Translations under genes and position numbers: made by a program
Part shown: piece by piece, positions 1 to 9,486 of the stretch
How the letters are laid out: each line of letters opens with the position of its first letter
How positions within the stretch are numbered: position 1 is the first letter of the stretch
Source: Noviherbaspirillum autotrophicum
GTDB lineage: Bacteria; Pseudomonadota; Gammaproteobacteria; Burkholderiales; Burkholderiaceae_D
Assembly (NCBI RefSeq): GCF_000818395.1
Contig: NZ_JWJG01000028.1
Coordinates: 2,711,195 to 2,775,194 of the forward strand
DNA length: 64,000 nucleotides
Direction of reading: 5' to 3'
Notes under the pieces: model-generated
Told to the model about the DNA's origin: nothing
Databases searched by the model: none
Seen by the model: the letters and a program-made list of their open reading frames with translations, nothing else

Positions 1-76
1 CGGTGACGGCTTGTTCCGGCTGTAATGGCGCGGCCCAGGAAACACCGCATGCCACCAGCATCAAAAGAGGCTTCAC
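1..76 (-). CDS. Partial exported protein after traU (start only)
   Basis: Only the first 25 codons are inside the window. A GTG at base 76 opens a frame that runs to base 1 and encodes a short hydrophobic segment ending in SWAA followed by PLQPEQA, which looks like a signal peptide with its cleavage site. In F-type operons traU is followed by trbC or traN, so this is probably one of those, but too little is visible to choose. The same frame is open upstream to an ATG at 333, so a longer start is possible; that extension reads as low-complexity Arg/Ala-rich sequence and looks less natural. Confidence 0.4.
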   Translation of the reverse strand, partial: MKPLLMLVACGVSWAAPLQPEQAVT

Positions 77-338
77 CGCGGCGCGGGCACAACGAGCGAA
101 GACGTGCAGCGCGTGCGTCGTCGCCCGTCGGGAAGGCTGGGCATGGCGCCCAGAGGCGCAGCTTGCCAGTGTCAGGGTCGGTTCGGCATCGCTCGGGATA
201 CGATAGGTGTGGCGCGCGCATCCGATCGAACCGACGGGGACCGCCACCGGGCCTGGCGTCTTTCTGCTTTGCCTGCCTGCCAGTATCGTGGCCCGGCGTC
301 CAGGCGACGCGGCTGCCGCAGTCTCGTTATGCATCGAA

Positions 339-1358
339 TTAATAGCCAACACAGCAATTCCTTTTTCTGAAGAGCATGTATGCGAAATCTTCACCCTGTA
401 CCGGATACTCCTTGCCAGCGCCCCACAGCACGGTTGTACGTCCGAACGGCTGGCAGCACTTGCCGTTGTCTTTGTCGGTATTCGGGATCGGGTAGGTCAG
501 CTGGGTCTTGTAGGCGCTCTTGTCCATTACAGGCAGGAAGTACGGGCCGCACAATCCAGCCTGGCCATGCCAGCCCCAGGCGAGCAGCTCGCGGTGCATC
601 TTGGCCGTCAGCCGTTGCGCCATCAGCGCCGAGGTGCGCACGCCGCCCATATGCACGGTCGACTGGCCGTCGAGTGGGTAGAGGCTGCCCTGGCAGCCAG
701 CGCACCAGAACAATTCATTGAGCCCAAACCCCACCGACGCCGCGATGCAATCGGCAGCGCATGCGGCCACCGCAATCGGATTGGCGAACAGCACGGCGTC
801 CGGATTGAGGATCAGCGTGAGCTCATCGTCGTTCCACAGCGGGTCGACTTCGGTCAGGTAGGCGAGATCGAAGGATCCGTGCTCTAGGCATGGAAAATCC
901 GTGACCACCTGCAGCCAGTCCATCACTGGATTCACATAAAAATGCGCCTGGTAGAAACTGTTTTGGTCGCCGTCGCCCTGCGCGTGCGTGAAACGTGCCC
1001 CCTCCGGTGCCGGGATACCCGGATCGAGGTCCACGCCGCCCAGCGAGGTCAGGCAAAAGGGCTTGCGCACCGCTTCCACCTGGCGCGCCGGTTCCCAGAA
1101 ACCGATCGACAAGCCAATGGTCGGATTTACGCCGCAACTGCATAGCGGACTGGTCGGATTGGGAATGTCTTCCTGCCCGCCGACATTGGCCAGCGTCGCG
1201 CCGCCGATCGTGATCGGCAGGATGCAGCTCCAGCAGATGTCGGTGATCGGGTTCGGAAACTTGCCCGTGCAGGTGGCGATACCGGCGCCGTGGGCCGCCC
1301 ACGGCAGGCAAAGGCCCGCCAGTGCCAGGATGTGAGAGAAAACGTGGCGTGTTCTCAT
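339..1358 (-). CDS. traU: Conjugal transfer protein TraU
   Basis: 339 residues with an N-terminal signal peptide ending near AHGA. It has the Cys-rich pattern of TraU: CTGKFPNP near the mature start, then DICWSCILP, further Cys residues, and a CCQPFG/CCVGY C-terminus. TraU is a periplasmic factor needed for DNA transfer and assembly of F-type systems. The start overlaps the end of traW by four bases (ATGA), which points to translational coupling. The many cysteines fit with the dsbC gene encoded in the same operon. The call is confident by motif and by position in the traW-traU order. Confidence 0.93.
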   Translation of the reverse strand: MRTRHVFSHILALAGLCLPWAAHGAGIATCTGKFPNPITDICWSCILPITIGGATLANVGGQEDIPNPTSPLCSCGVNPTIGLSIGFWEPARQVEAVRKPFCLTSLGGVDLDPGIPAPEGARFTHAQGDGDQNSFYQAHFYVNPVMDWLQVVTDFPCLEHGSFDLAYLTEVDPLWNDDELTLILNPDAVLFANPIAVAACAADCIAASVGFGLNELFWCAGCQGSLYPLDGQSTVHMGGVRTSALMAQRLTAKMHRELLAWGWHGQAGLCGPYFLPVMDKSAYKTQLTYPIPNTDKDNGKCCQPFGRTTVLWGAGKEYPVQGEDFAYMLFRKRNCCVGY

Positions 1359-1978
1359 AGCGCCAGCTCATCGATGCGAAGGCGCAGGCCTTCCTGTGAC
1401 ACAATCGCCGGGACCTGCATGATCTGGAAACGCCTTGTCAGCAAGCCTTGCTGGTCGTAGTACACCGAAATGCGCCACGACTTCATCAGGTCGAGATAGG
1501 AGCCGCCCACCAGGATCGGCTTTACCCGGCCATGATAGTGGTCGATCAGTGCGCGGGCGCGCTCCACCTGGCGCTTGTCTCGGGCATCGAAGAACAGCAG
1601 GTGCTTCGACATCGACACGACATCGAGCGGGTTCTTGCGCGTTCCGGCGGCAAACAACAAGTGCCCCTTGTCATCAAAAATATTGTGGTCGAGCACAAAC
1701 GTCGGATCGTAGTAAAACGTCCGTGCCGTTTCCGCTGGCTTGATGCCGGCCAGCGCTTTCGGATGGACGACGGTGTCAATGCCACGCGCGCGTGCCTGCT
1801 CTGCCAGTCGCTTCAGTTCGCCGCTGTGCTCCTTGTCGCGCAGGTGCTGGCTGATCATCTCCAGGAAGTGTTGTTCGCCGATCGGATAGACCGGACCGAT
1901 GGCGCCGAGCGTCTGAGCGCGCGCACTGGCACTGAGCGTCACGAGCAGGGCAGCCACGAAGATGCGGTGGAAAACCAT
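1355..1978 (-). CDS. traW: Type-F assembly protein TraW
   Basis: 207 residues with a signal peptide (cleavage near ASARA). The mature protein contains the TraW features: an N-terminal GPVYPIGE segment, FYYDPTF, and a C-terminal half with LLFFDARD and a block on setting the protein's own value (VGGSYLDLMK, RRFQIMQVPA). It is periplasmic and works with TrbC and TraU in pilus assembly. It lies directly before traU and after a small exported protein with only a few bases between them. Confidence 0.92.
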   Translation of the reverse strand: MVFHRIFVAALLVTLSASARAQTLGAIGPVYPIGEQHFLEMISQHLRDKEHSGELKRLAEQARARGIDTVVHPKALAGIKPAETARTFYYDPTFVLDHNIFDDKGHLLFAAGTRKNPLDVVSMSKHLLFFDARDKRQVERARALIDHYHGRVKPILVGGSYLDLMKSWRISVYYDQQGLLTRRFQIMQVPAIVSQEGLRLRIDELAL

Positions 1979-1981
1979 GGC

Positions 1982-2311
1982 TTATCCGCGCCGCACACAG
2001 GAAACGGAGGTGGCGAGGGCGCGCTGTGCGCCGCTGTCCTGTTGGTAGGACGCGCGAATCATCGCCATCAGTACCGGATCCCCCTCGCCGTCGGCTACTG
2101 CGCGCCGCAGCTCTTGCGTCGTCAATTCTCTGCCGCAGCGGCGACGATACGCTGTCAGGTAGGCTGCGGCGCCTTCGCGCGCTGCCGGAGAAATGTGGGC
2201 GAGTGCGTCCAGGTACACCTCCATCGGGACGTCGCCGCGGTAATCGGGTTGCTGCGCAAGCGCGGCAGGGGCGACGACACAGAAAGCCATCATGACCATG
2301 GCATGTCTCAT
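1982..2311 (-). CDS. Small exported protein of the transfer operon
   Basis: 109 residues beginning with a clear signal peptide (MRHAMVMMAFCVVAPAALA) and followed by a short helical, soluble domain with two cysteines (RRRCGRE and SVSCVRRG). I do not recognise a named family. It lies between the S26 peptidase gene and traW with almost no spacing, so it should be co-transcribed. A periplasmic role in pilus assembly, with the cysteines forming a disulfide through the DsbC homologue, is inference only. Confidence 0.7.
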   Translation of the reverse strand: MRHAMVMMAFCVVAPAALAQQPDYRGDVPMEVYLDALAHISPAAREGAAAYLTAYRRRCGRELTTQELRRAVADGEGDPVLMAMIRASYQQDSGAQRALATSVSCVRRG

Positions 2312-2323
2312 GCGATATCTCTC

Positions 2324-2917
2324 TTAAAAGACCGGTTTGACGATGGCGAGGATCCGATCGGCCTGCACCAGGCCGCTGGCCTGGTAGCGTGAATCGAAGC
2401 TGTCGGGACTGGTGCCCTGTACGTAGTAATGACCGGGAGGAATCACCATCGCTGGAATCGGTGCCAGCGCATGCCCGTCGACGCTGTGCGGCTTGGCCAG
2501 CCCCATATCCACGCCGTTTACATGGACATGGCGGTGAACGACGGTGATGCGATCGCCGGCCATACCGCGGATGACCTTGAAGAATGGCTGCTTTTTAAGG
2601 CCCGGGTAGAATTGCTGCGCCTCGCCGGCAAACGAGAACACGACGAAGTCGCCGCGTTCGTAGGTGGTACGCCCGTATTGGACGATTGCCAGCGTGTAGG
2701 GCAGGCTCGGTGTCATATTGAACAGCACCGGTAAGCGCGGCGTCGGATCGATGAAGACGCGCACGAACGCGAGGCCCCAGATGGCCAGCAGCACCAGGTA
2801 CACGCACCAATGGCGCCAGACGTGATGCAGAAAGGCGCGCATGTCGGTGTTGCGGCGGCCAAGCCATCCCGTACGCGGAGCCAGCGTATTTGCGGCCTTG
2901 ACAGATGTCGTCGTCAT
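2324..2917 (-). CDS. traF: S26-type signal peptidase of the transfer system (TraF/TrhF-like)
   Basis: 197 residues. A transmembrane segment near residues 30-50 is followed by the S26 motifs: a TPSLP box holding the presumed nucleophile Ser, and FFKVIRGMAGD with the presumed general-base Lys and the GD box. In SXT-like and IncP systems such peptidases process or cyclise the pilin. I chose the ATG at 2917 because it overlaps the trbI stop by four bases (ATGA); the longer frame starts inside trbI. The likely substrate is the TraA-like pilin encoded at 10391-10732. Confidence 0.87.
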   Translation of the reverse strand: MTTTSVKAANTLAPRTGWLGRRNTDMRAFLHHVWRHWCVYLVLLAIWGLAFVRVFIDPTPRLPVLFNMTPSLPYTLAIVQYGRTTYERGDFVVFSFAGEAQQFYPGLKKQPFFKVIRGMAGDRITVVHRHVHVNGVDMGLAKPHSVDGHALAPIPAMVIPPGHYYVQGTSPDSFDSRYQASGLVQADRILAIVKPVF

Positions 2918-3267
2918 AAATCGACCTTTCTTTTGAGTAGCGGCGTCAGGTCCACGAGGTGCGTGCTGCTGCCGATAATCGACGACTTCACGACCACCAG
3001 GCAGCGACACTCGCGCGGTAGTTCGTCCAGTGCGGCCGGCAGGCGTTGCGCGAATTGCCTGGCGAGCAATATCGCTTGCTGGCGCTCTTGCTCGTTGCTG
3101 CCGTGGGTTAATCGTTGCGCAAACTGCGCTTCCTTGGCGCGGTAGACTTCGCCGACGTCGACCACGCCGATTTGCCGGGACGGCTGGAAAATGAGCCGGT
3201 CATAGAGCGCCAGCGCGATGGCGACGATCAGGACCGTGGTGCTCAGGTTGACGACGAACGGCTTCAT
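2914..3267 (-). CDS. trbI: TrbI, F-type
   Basis: 117 residues with one N-terminal membrane helix (about residues 7-25) and a periplasmic helical domain ending in a basic tail (KRKVDL). Size, topology and position directly after traC match F-type TrbI, a factor affecting pilus outgrowth or retraction. The ATG overlaps the traC stop by four bases, and its own stop overlaps the peptidase start, so the three genes look translationally coupled. Confidence 0.85.
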   Translation of the reverse strand: MKPFVVNLSTTVLIVAIALALYDRLIFQPSRQIGVVDVGEVYRAKEAQFAQRLTHGSNEQERQQAILLARQFAQRLPAALDELPRECRCLVVVKSSIIGSSTHLVDLTPLLKRKVDL

Positions 3268-5843
3268 ACTTCATACCCCCGGCGACGCAGCACCTCTTTG
3301 ATCGCCTCGTCGATGCTGTAACCCTGGGCGCGCAGCTGGTCGATCGGCTCGTTGTCGTCGAGCTTGTTCGAGAACAGCAAGTGCGTGGCCGGATCGAGCG
3401 CCAGGCGCGCCACGCCTTCGCCCACGGGGGAAGAGATGTACAACTCCGAAAACGCACCCGGCTCGGTGCGCAGCGAGTGCAGCAGACGCTTTTTGGATTC
3501 GTCCATCGTCAGGCGGCCCTTGCGGTCGAGCATTTCGATCGATTCCTTCTTTTGCCGCAGCAAAAAGACCCAGTCGGAGCAATTGAATGCCGCCTCCATC
3601 TGCGCCGAACCGTAATAGTCATCGGCGCTCTGGGTGGCGGTGCCCAGTGCGCCGCCATATTTGCGGGCACGGCGCGCCGCCTCTTCGACGACCGCCGCCT
3701 TGACCGGATCGTCGGCGCCGATGTCGCCGAGCTGCTGCTTCAGTTCGTCGATGAAAAACACTTTCTTGCGATTGCGCGTCAAGTACATTTCGCCCGTGAT
3801 TTGATACATCAGCAGGATGTTGACGACGGCATGCAGGTCGGGCTTGCGCTTCAATTCCTCGTTTTCGATGACGATGAAGTCGTTGGAAAAGTCGATGTTG
3901 CTGCGCCCCTCAAAAAAACGCTCGTACTGGCCCCCCTTGGCATAGGGATTGAGCATCACCGCCAGATCGCGGATGCGCGCATCATTGATCAGGCCAAGCT
4001 CTTCAATCGTGCCGGTCTTGAACGCATCGCGCAGGCCAGTGATCGTCAAGTCCTGGCCATAGTGGCGAAAGAGTTTTAACGTCATTGCCGAGATGGCCTT
4101 GTACTGCACCTCATCCAGGCGGTGTTGCATGGATGCCATTTTGGAAATGGCCGGCACCAGCATGTCGATGTCTTCGTTGATATCCACCACCGTCGAGTAG
4201 GGATTGAGGCAGAGATCGGTATCGGGCCGGAATTCGATATAGGTGCCTTTGGCCTTGCGGCACAACTTCTCGAACGATCGTCCCAAGTCGAGCATCCACA
4301 CCTTGGCGCCGACGGCGCGGTATGACCAGGCCATTTCGTTCAAGAGCACGGATTTGCCCGAGCCCGGCGCACCGACCACCGCGAAGTTGTAGTTGCCGAG
4401 GTCGTTGTCGTACAAGTCCAGCGTCATCAACTGGCCGCGCCGCCCGCCGAACACCAGCGTCGGCGTGCGGGTGCCGCGCCATTCGGCGATCAGCGGCGCC
4501 AGGTGGATCGCGTTGGCCATCGTCTTGCGCGTGACGCGACGCATTTTTTTCAGGTCGGCATGGAGGGCTTCCGACAGCGTCATCGGCAGGCAGGCCAGCA
4601 GCGCCTGGCGGTGCTGGTAGACGTCGGCGTTGAGTTCAAAGCCGCGTGCGCGCCAGATCGCATTGGCCGTCTCCGCCGCTGACATGGACTTGGCCGGCGT
4701 CGTGAAGATCGCCAACTGGTGGTACATGCTGACCAGCGCGCCGCCCACATCCATTGCGTCGGCCGCGGCGTTCCAGTCTTTGAGCTTCTTGCCGACGTCG
4801 GGCATGACGGCAGCCATCTTGCTTTGCGCGTTCTGGGTGGCGCGCACGTGGTTGGCAGTCACGGCCGTTCTGGTGGTATTGGCGTCCAGAATGTGCACGC
4901 CCATCGTCAAGAGAAACGGTGCACTGTATTGCAACGCCGGTTGCATCAGGTCGCCGATCAAGGAGCCCATTTGCCACAACGGAAAGCGTTCCGGAAACGA
5001 CTTGATCGAGTAGAAGCGCGCTTCGAGTACGTCGGGATGGCCTTCCTTGAACAGTTGCAAGCCTTGCGGCGTCGCATCCTGGATCGTGTCAAAGTCGACG
5101 ATCTGGTCACGGATCTCGCGGCCATCGTCATAGTGCAGATTGGGCGCATCGGTGCGCATGATCCGGTCTGGATTGGTAAATAGCGCGCACCAGTTGATCA
5201 GGTCGGACGCGTCGCACACGCGATTGGGCAGCGAAGCCGATTTGAGCGTGCTGGCCATCGACTCGCGCAAGGCAATCAATTCCTCCCGTTTGTTCAGGTC
5301 GTCTGCGCTGGCTGGAAACGCGACGCTCATCATCAGGCGAAAGTCGCGGATCGTGAAATGAAAGCCGGCCGTCAGTGACTGTTGCGCGCCGCGCAGCAGG
5401 TGGCTAACGCGTTGCCGCGCGAGATTACGAAACAGGTTGTCGTTGCGCGCCGGCCGGCCATATCTCCTGGCCCGGTCAGCCTGGTCCTCGTCCTCCATGC
5501 GCAGGTTGGCGTAGCGGCGCAATGGCTCGTGCACGTGGGGGGAGCCGAACAGGTGGAACTGGATGCCGGTACCCTTCGGGCAAGACACGTACAGCGAAAT
5601 CAGCACGTCCACCATCTGGTCATCGGCGCCGGACTGGGGCATCAGCTCCAGCATGAAGCCGATGTTGTCGCGGTTCACAAAAATCCGCTCCTCCGGGATA
5701 TAGGCAGAATAGGGTAGCCAGCTGGCGAATTGATCGGCCGGCGTTTCAGCATTGCGGCGTAGGCCGAACAGGCTGCCGAACCCTTCCTGGCGGGAAGATG
5801 CGCTCCCTTCCCATAGTGCGTTGATGTGCAGGGCGTTTAACAT
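3264..5843 (-). CDS. traC: TraC ATPase of the type IV secretion system
   Basis: 859 residues, the usual size for TraC/VirB4-class ATPases that power pilus assembly at the inner membrane. A TraC N-terminal domain with LPYSAYIPEE is followed by a P-loop (GAPGSGKS, about residues 491-498) and a Walker B region (FFIDE, near 696). Start at the ATG at 5843: it has a GGAGCC Shine-Dalgarno nearby, whereas the frame extension uses a TTG at 5855. It sits between traV and trbI. Confidence 0.95.
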   Translation of the reverse strand: MLNALHINALWEGSASSRQEGFGSLFGLRRNAETPADQFASWLPYSAYIPEERIFVNRDNIGFMLELMPQSGADDQMVDVLISLYVSCPKGTGIQFHLFGSPHVHEPLRRYANLRMEDEDQADRARRYGRPARNDNLFRNLARQRVSHLLRGAQQSLTAGFHFTIRDFRLMMSVAFPASADDLNKREELIALRESMASTLKSASLPNRVCDASDLINWCALFTNPDRIMRTDAPNLHYDDGREIRDQIVDFDTIQDATPQGLQLFKEGHPDVLEARFYSIKSFPERFPLWQMGSLIGDLMQPALQYSAPFLLTMGVHILDANTTRTAVTANHVRATQNAQSKMAAVMPDVGKKLKDWNAAADAMDVGGALVSMYHQLAIFTTPAKSMSAAETANAIWRARGFELNADVYQHRQALLACLPMTLSEALHADLKKMRRVTRKTMANAIHLAPLIAEWRGTRTPTLVFGGRRGQLMTLDLYDNDLGNYNFAVVGAPGSGKSVLLNEMAWSYRAVGAKVWMLDLGRSFEKLCRKAKGTYIEFRPDTDLCLNPYSTVVDINEDIDMLVPAISKMASMQHRLDEVQYKAISAMTLKLFRHYGQDLTITGLRDAFKTGTIEELGLINDARIRDLAVMLNPYAKGGQYERFFEGRSNIDFSNDFIVIENEELKRKPDLHAVVNILLMYQITGEMYLTRNRKKVFFIDELKQQLGDIGADDPVKAAVVEEAARRARKYGGALGTATQSADDYYGSAQMEAAFNCSDWVFLLRQKKESIEMLDRKGRLTMDESKKRLLHSLRTEPGAFSELYISSPVGEGVARLALDPATHLLFSNKLDDNEPIDQLRAQGYSIDEAIKEVLRRRGYEV

Positions 5844-5878
5844 GAATGGCTCCAATCGGGTGCGGGAAGTGTGGACGT

Positions 5879-6502
5879 TTACTGGTCATCCCCGGCTTGC
5901 GTGCGATCGCGCAGGGAATCGATCGTGCGGGCAAGCGGGGTCGTTCGGGTGTCACCGGCTGTGGCGGGACGCAGTACCGGCGACTGGGTATCGGACGGCG
6001 CCGCAGATGCCGGCCGTGGGGCGGGAGGCCTGATGGGAGCATAGGCATCGCGCAGCCGTCGCTGGGCATGGTCGATGAGCCAATAGCCGTTGTCGGTCTG
6101 GACATAGACGTAGCCCTGATCGTTCAGATCGTGGTCGAGGTCTTCCCAGGGCTTGATCCACAGACGCAGTACACGCGGCTGGGCGCGCAGGGCCTGCGGC
6201 ACATAAGGCGTGGCAGGGGCGTCGGGTGCAAGCGCCGGCGCCACGCGGGTGGATCGGGAGGCTGGTGGCGCGGTGCCGTCGGAAGACTGGGGGCGATGGC
6301 CTTGGCGCTGGCTCGGCAGGTTGTTCTGCAGGGCGTTGGCGTAATTTCCGGAAACGGAATCGCATTTCACGCCTTCCGGCGCCTTGCAGCCATAGTCGGA
6401 GGAGCCGCCAAGACCGGATAGGTTGGCGCAACCCGCAAGCGCCGCTACCACTGTAACAGCGAGCGCAACAAGGCGCGACGTGCGCAAAAGGAGCGGCTTC
6501 AT
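5879..6502 (-). CDS. traV: Lipoprotein TraV
   Basis: 207 residues. The signal peptide ends in a lipobox (LAGC, Cys near 25), and the mature start has the TraV pattern of two spaced cysteines (DYGCKAPEGVKC) followed by a Ser/Tyr motif. TraV forms the outer-membrane core with TraK and TraB. The long upstream extension of the frame was rejected: the ATG at 6502 has a GGAGAAG ribosome site and shares one base with the dsbC stop (TGATG). The middle third is Pro/Ala-rich and probably disordered. Confidence 0.92.
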   Translation of the reverse strand: MKPLLLRTSRLVALAVTVVAALAGCANLSGLGGSSDYGCKAPEGVKCDSVSGNYANALQNNLPSQRQGHRPQSSDGTAPPASRSTRVAPALAPDAPATPYVPQALRAQPRVLRLWIKPWEDLDHDLNDQGYVYVQTDNGYWLIDHAQRRLRDAYAPIRPPAPRPASAAPSDTQSPVLRPATAGDTRTTPLARTIDSLRDRTQAGDDQ

Positions 6503-7293
6503 CACGGCTTCTCCTTTAATGACGCCGTCGGTGCAACGTGCGCCGGCCTGGCAGGCGTGGACAACCGGGATTCGACGGCGGCAGCGCTGGTATAGCCGTC
6601 GAGGCGGCGACCATCGGCAAAGACCATGGTCGGCGTGCCGCGTACGTTCAGGCGCTGGGCCAGGGCCAGGTTGCGCTCGATGGGATGCGCGCAGTTCGCC
6701 TCGGGATCGAGCAGGGACGTGTCGCCTGCCAGCATGAGCTGGCGCCAGGCCGTCTGGCGATCTGCCGCGCACCAGATTGCCACCGGTTTCTCGGCGCCTT
6801 GGAACGGCACCAGGAAGGTATAGATCGTGACGTTGTCCAGCTTGTCGAGTTCGGGCTCCAGGCGCTGGCAGTAGCCGCAGGACGGGTCGGAAAACAGGAC
6901 CAGCGTGCGCTCGCCGTTACCCTTGACGGTCTTGAGTGCGTCGGCCAGGGGAAATTGGTCCATCGATATCTTGTCCGTGGAGCCCTCGTCCTGCGGGCGT
7001 TGCGCGTCTGCCTGCGCGAGTTTGGGCGCGGTGAGGTCTTGCATCGCCACGGTATCGAATAACCGGCCGAACAGGATGTACCGGGTATTGCGGCGGGAGA
7101 CGTAGGCGACATTTGCACCCATCCACACTTCGTACAGTCCGGCCATCGGGGTGCGCGACACGCCGGAAAACCGGGTCGTGGGATGCGCTTTCTTCAGCGA
7201 CGCCAGCACGCGCTCCTCGTCGGGCGTGGCCATCGCGGCCGAGGTCGTCACGGTGGCGGCAAGCGCGACCGCCAGGTGGTTAATCCTCATCAT
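6502..7293 (-). CDS. dsbC: DsbC-like disulfide isomerase of the transfer operon
   Basis: About 263 residues with a signal peptide (cleavage near AAMA), a DsbC dimerisation domain and a thioredoxin fold carrying the active-site motif CGYC in FSDPSCGYCQRL. A cis-Pro loop (RGTPTMVF) follows. It probably matures Cys-rich transfer proteins such as TraU and TraV in the periplasm. The start is one of several closely spaced ATGs (7302, 7293, 7290) after an AAAGGA site; 7293 gives the best spacing. Its beginning overlaps the end of traB. Confidence 0.93.
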   Translation of the reverse strand: MMRINHLAVALAATVTTSAAMATPDEERVLASLKKAHPTTRFSGVSRTPMAGLYEVWMGANVAYVSRRNTRYILFGRLFDTVAMQDLTAPKLAQADAQRPQDEGSTDKISMDQFPLADALKTVKGNGERTLVLFSDPSCGYCQRLEPELDKLDNVTIYTFLVPFQGAEKPVAIWCAADRQTAWRQLMLAGDTSLLDPEANCAHPIERNLALAQRLNVRGTPTMVFADGRRLDGYTSAAAVESRLSTPARPAHVAPTASLKEKP

Positions 7294-8692
7294 CGTCGCC
7301 ATTCCTTTCATAGCGGTCATCGGTTAAGGCGTCACGCTGCGCGAGCGTGGTGGGGCGGTTCCTGGCTGGGGCACCGGCATCGATGCGCACCCCCTTGGTG
7401 ATGACGACATCAACCTGGCGACCGGCATCGATTTCGATGACCGGGAAGGTTTGCTCGGCCAGCCGGATGTAGTACTGGGCCAGGCGATCGAGGGCGCGGC
7501 CAACGCCGCCACCGATGCCGCGTTCGATTTGCGTGCGCGTGCTGCCGTCAGTGGTCGAAATCGTCCCGAAGGTGGAGCTCGTGACGGTCGATCCTCCCTG
7601 GGAGAATCCTTGACCGATGCCACTGACCACACCGGCGGTGAGCGCGTTGGCCAGCATTTGGCCTTGCTTGGTGACGAGGCGGCCGCGCATGCCGACCTTG
7701 CCGTCTTCGCCATACACGCTGCCCTGGATCTTGATCTCCAAGGTGGAGCCGTCATTGCGCACGCAGGACAGGTTTTCTGTGCGCAGATAGGCCCGCTCGG
7801 AACTGATGTCGCCATAGCCGGCTGCGATGACGAAGCACTCCTTGATGTCGGAGCGGAAGCGGTTCGGCAACACGGCGTTGTCGGCCAGGCGGATTAAGAC
7901 GGGATGCGGGTTCGACTGCGACTGCCCGCCGGTGGGGGCGTCCAGGCCGCCCAGCAGGATGCCGCGGGTGAAACTGACCGGCAGATAGGTGGCGACGGTG
8001 CCAGACCCCGTGTCGCCCTCCTTGCTGATCGCGCCGGACGAAGCGCTTGGTACAGGCGCCGGTTTGGTGCTGGCGCCAACGGAAACACGCACCAGTACCG
8101 GGGCCTCGCGCGCCGGTGCCGAGCTGCCCGGAGTGCCGACAGGCATGCCGCCCGCTTGCCCGCCGCGCGGCGCGGGCGGCTGCGGCGGCAAGCCCTGGCC
8201 GGCCAATGCCGTCGGTGGCGGATAGGTGGCAGGTATCGGCCCTGGGGGAGGACGCAGGCTGCCGGTTGATGGTCCTGCTGCCGGTCCTGCCGTCGGGCTG
8301 CTGCTGATTGCTTGTGATGCGGCCGTTTGCTTTTGTTCGAAGTCGGCAAAGCGCTTCAGGATGTTGTCTTCGAACGCTTTGCGGTCGGCGTTGATCTTGG
8401 CCTGTTCCTGCTTTTCGGCATCGTATTGCGCGAGCTTCTTGCCTGCAGTGCCGACCCATTGGTCGACGGGATTGACCTGCTGGCCACCGGGCATCACCCC
8501 GATATTGGTCACCGACACCGGTAACCCGCTGGCGGTGGCGGATGCTGCCGGCTTGGGGCTGTTGTCGGTCAAGGCAAACACGGCCCACAGCGCGCCGATG
8601 CCGACGGTCATGATGGCTCCGAGCATCGCATATTGGCGCTGCTTGGGCGACAGGCGATTGAGCGCTGATGTCAATGGGGCGGGAAGTGGCAT
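7280..8692 (-). CDS. traB: TraB, inner-membrane bridge of the secretion core
   Basis: 470 residues: an N-terminal membrane helix (about 22-42), a coiled-coil stretch rich in Lys/Glu/Gln (80-125), a long Pro/Gly/Ala linker (130-215) and the TraB/VirB10-type beta-barrel domain from about 230, with the ILLGGLDAPTGG and GLVSGIGQG-like blocks. TraB spans from the inner membrane to the outer-membrane TraK/TraV ring. Gene order traK-traB-dsbC-traV and the tight spacing support co-expression. Confidence 0.94.
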   Translation of the reverse strand: MPLPAPLTSALNRLSPKQRQYAMLGAIMTVGIGALWAVFALTDNSPKPAASATASGLPVSVTNIGVMPGGQQVNPVDQWVGTAGKKLAQYDAEKQEQAKINADRKAFEDNILKRFADFEQKQTAASQAISSSPTAGPAAGPSTGSLRPPPGPIPATYPPPTALAGQGLPPQPPAPRGGQAGGMPVGTPGSSAPAREAPVLVRVSVGASTKPAPVPSASSGAISKEGDTGSGTVATYLPVSFTRGILLGGLDAPTGGQSQSNPHPVLIRLADNAVLPNRFRSDIKECFVIAAGYGDISSERAYLRTENLSCVRNDGSTLEIKIQGSVYGEDGKVGMRGRLVTKQGQMLANALTAGVVSGIGQGFSQGGSTVTSSTFGTISTTDGSTRTQIERGIGGGVGRALDRLAQYYIRLAEQTFPVIEIDAGRQVDVVITKGVRIDAGAPARNRPTTLAQRDALTDDRYERNGDDDED

Positions 8693-8694
8693 CG

Positions 8695-9486
8695 TCAGCT
8701 CCCCGCGCGAATGACATAGACAGTGGTGCTTTCGCCGGGGCGCAGATTCAGGTTTTCAATCGAGACGGCGAGTACATTGCCTTCTTCGCGATCAAATTCC
8801 TGTTCGGCCAGCACCATGGGCGCCATGCTCACATTGGTCAGCTGGTATTTCTCGCCAATCAAGCCGCGCCCTGCATACAGCCGCATCAGCGTGAACGTCG
8901 CCTCTGCCCAGAGCGCGCGCGGCTGATGGACTTCGTCGACGCGCACATCGGTTGGCACGCGATCGGACGCCATGGCAATCAGCAGGGACTTCAGGGATCG
9001 GATATGACTGGATGATCGCCCCGCCGGACCCGGCGGCGTGCCGTCGACCCTGGCCAGGCGTGCTGTCTTGTCGCGAATGACAATGGTGTCGGCCGGCATG
9101 TCGCTCTGACGCAGCAGCAGGGTATAGGTCGCGTTGGCAGAGGAAACGAACAGATTGATCGGCTTGCTCGCCGTGCCGACGGGCCGCACGTATACTTCCC
9201 CCTTGTCCCGGTCGCACTCGAGCACGATCTCGCCGGAGGAATTGACTGCCGGCGCAGCCGGCGTCGCCGTGCCGGACGCGGCAGCGCAGTTGCTCGAATA
9301 GATATTGCCGAAGATATCGCTGATGGGGGCGCCTTCGATCCGGATGCGCGTCGGCTCCCTGGTCGAGATGATCGCTTCCACCGACACCCCGTCGCGTGCG
9401 TCGATGGTCTGCAGGGCGAACGCGGGCGTACTAGCGAGTAGCGCTGCTGCCCACAGCCAGTGCTGGGGCCGGCGTCTGCTGGACAT
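8695..9486 (-). CDS. traK: TraK, secretin-like core protein
   Basis: 263 residues from the ATG at 9486, which has a GGAGA ribosome site; the frame extends further upstream but those codons overlap traE. A signal peptide (PAFA) precedes the TraK fold, with IEGAPISDIFGNIYS near the mature N-terminus and a C-terminal NLRPGESTTVYVI block. TraK forms an outer-membrane-associated ring with TraV. It abuts traB by two bases. Confidence 0.93.
   Translation of the reverse strand: MSSRRRPQHWLWAAALLASTPAFALQTIDARDGVSVEAIISTREPTRIRIEGAPISDIFGNIYSSNCAAASGTATPAAPAVNSSGEIVLECDRDKGEVYVRPVGTASKPINLFVSSANATYTLLLRQSDMPADTIVIRDKTARLARVDGTPPGPAGRSSSHIRSLKSLLIAMASDRVPTDVRVDEVHQPRALWAEATFTLMRLYAGRGLIGEKYQLTNVSMAPMVLAEQEFDREEGNVLAVSIENLNLRPGESTTVYVIRAGS

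Noticed and set aside
1448-2392. 314-residue open frame on the + strand
   Set aside because: Antisense to traW and the small exported gene; no domain or ribosome site.
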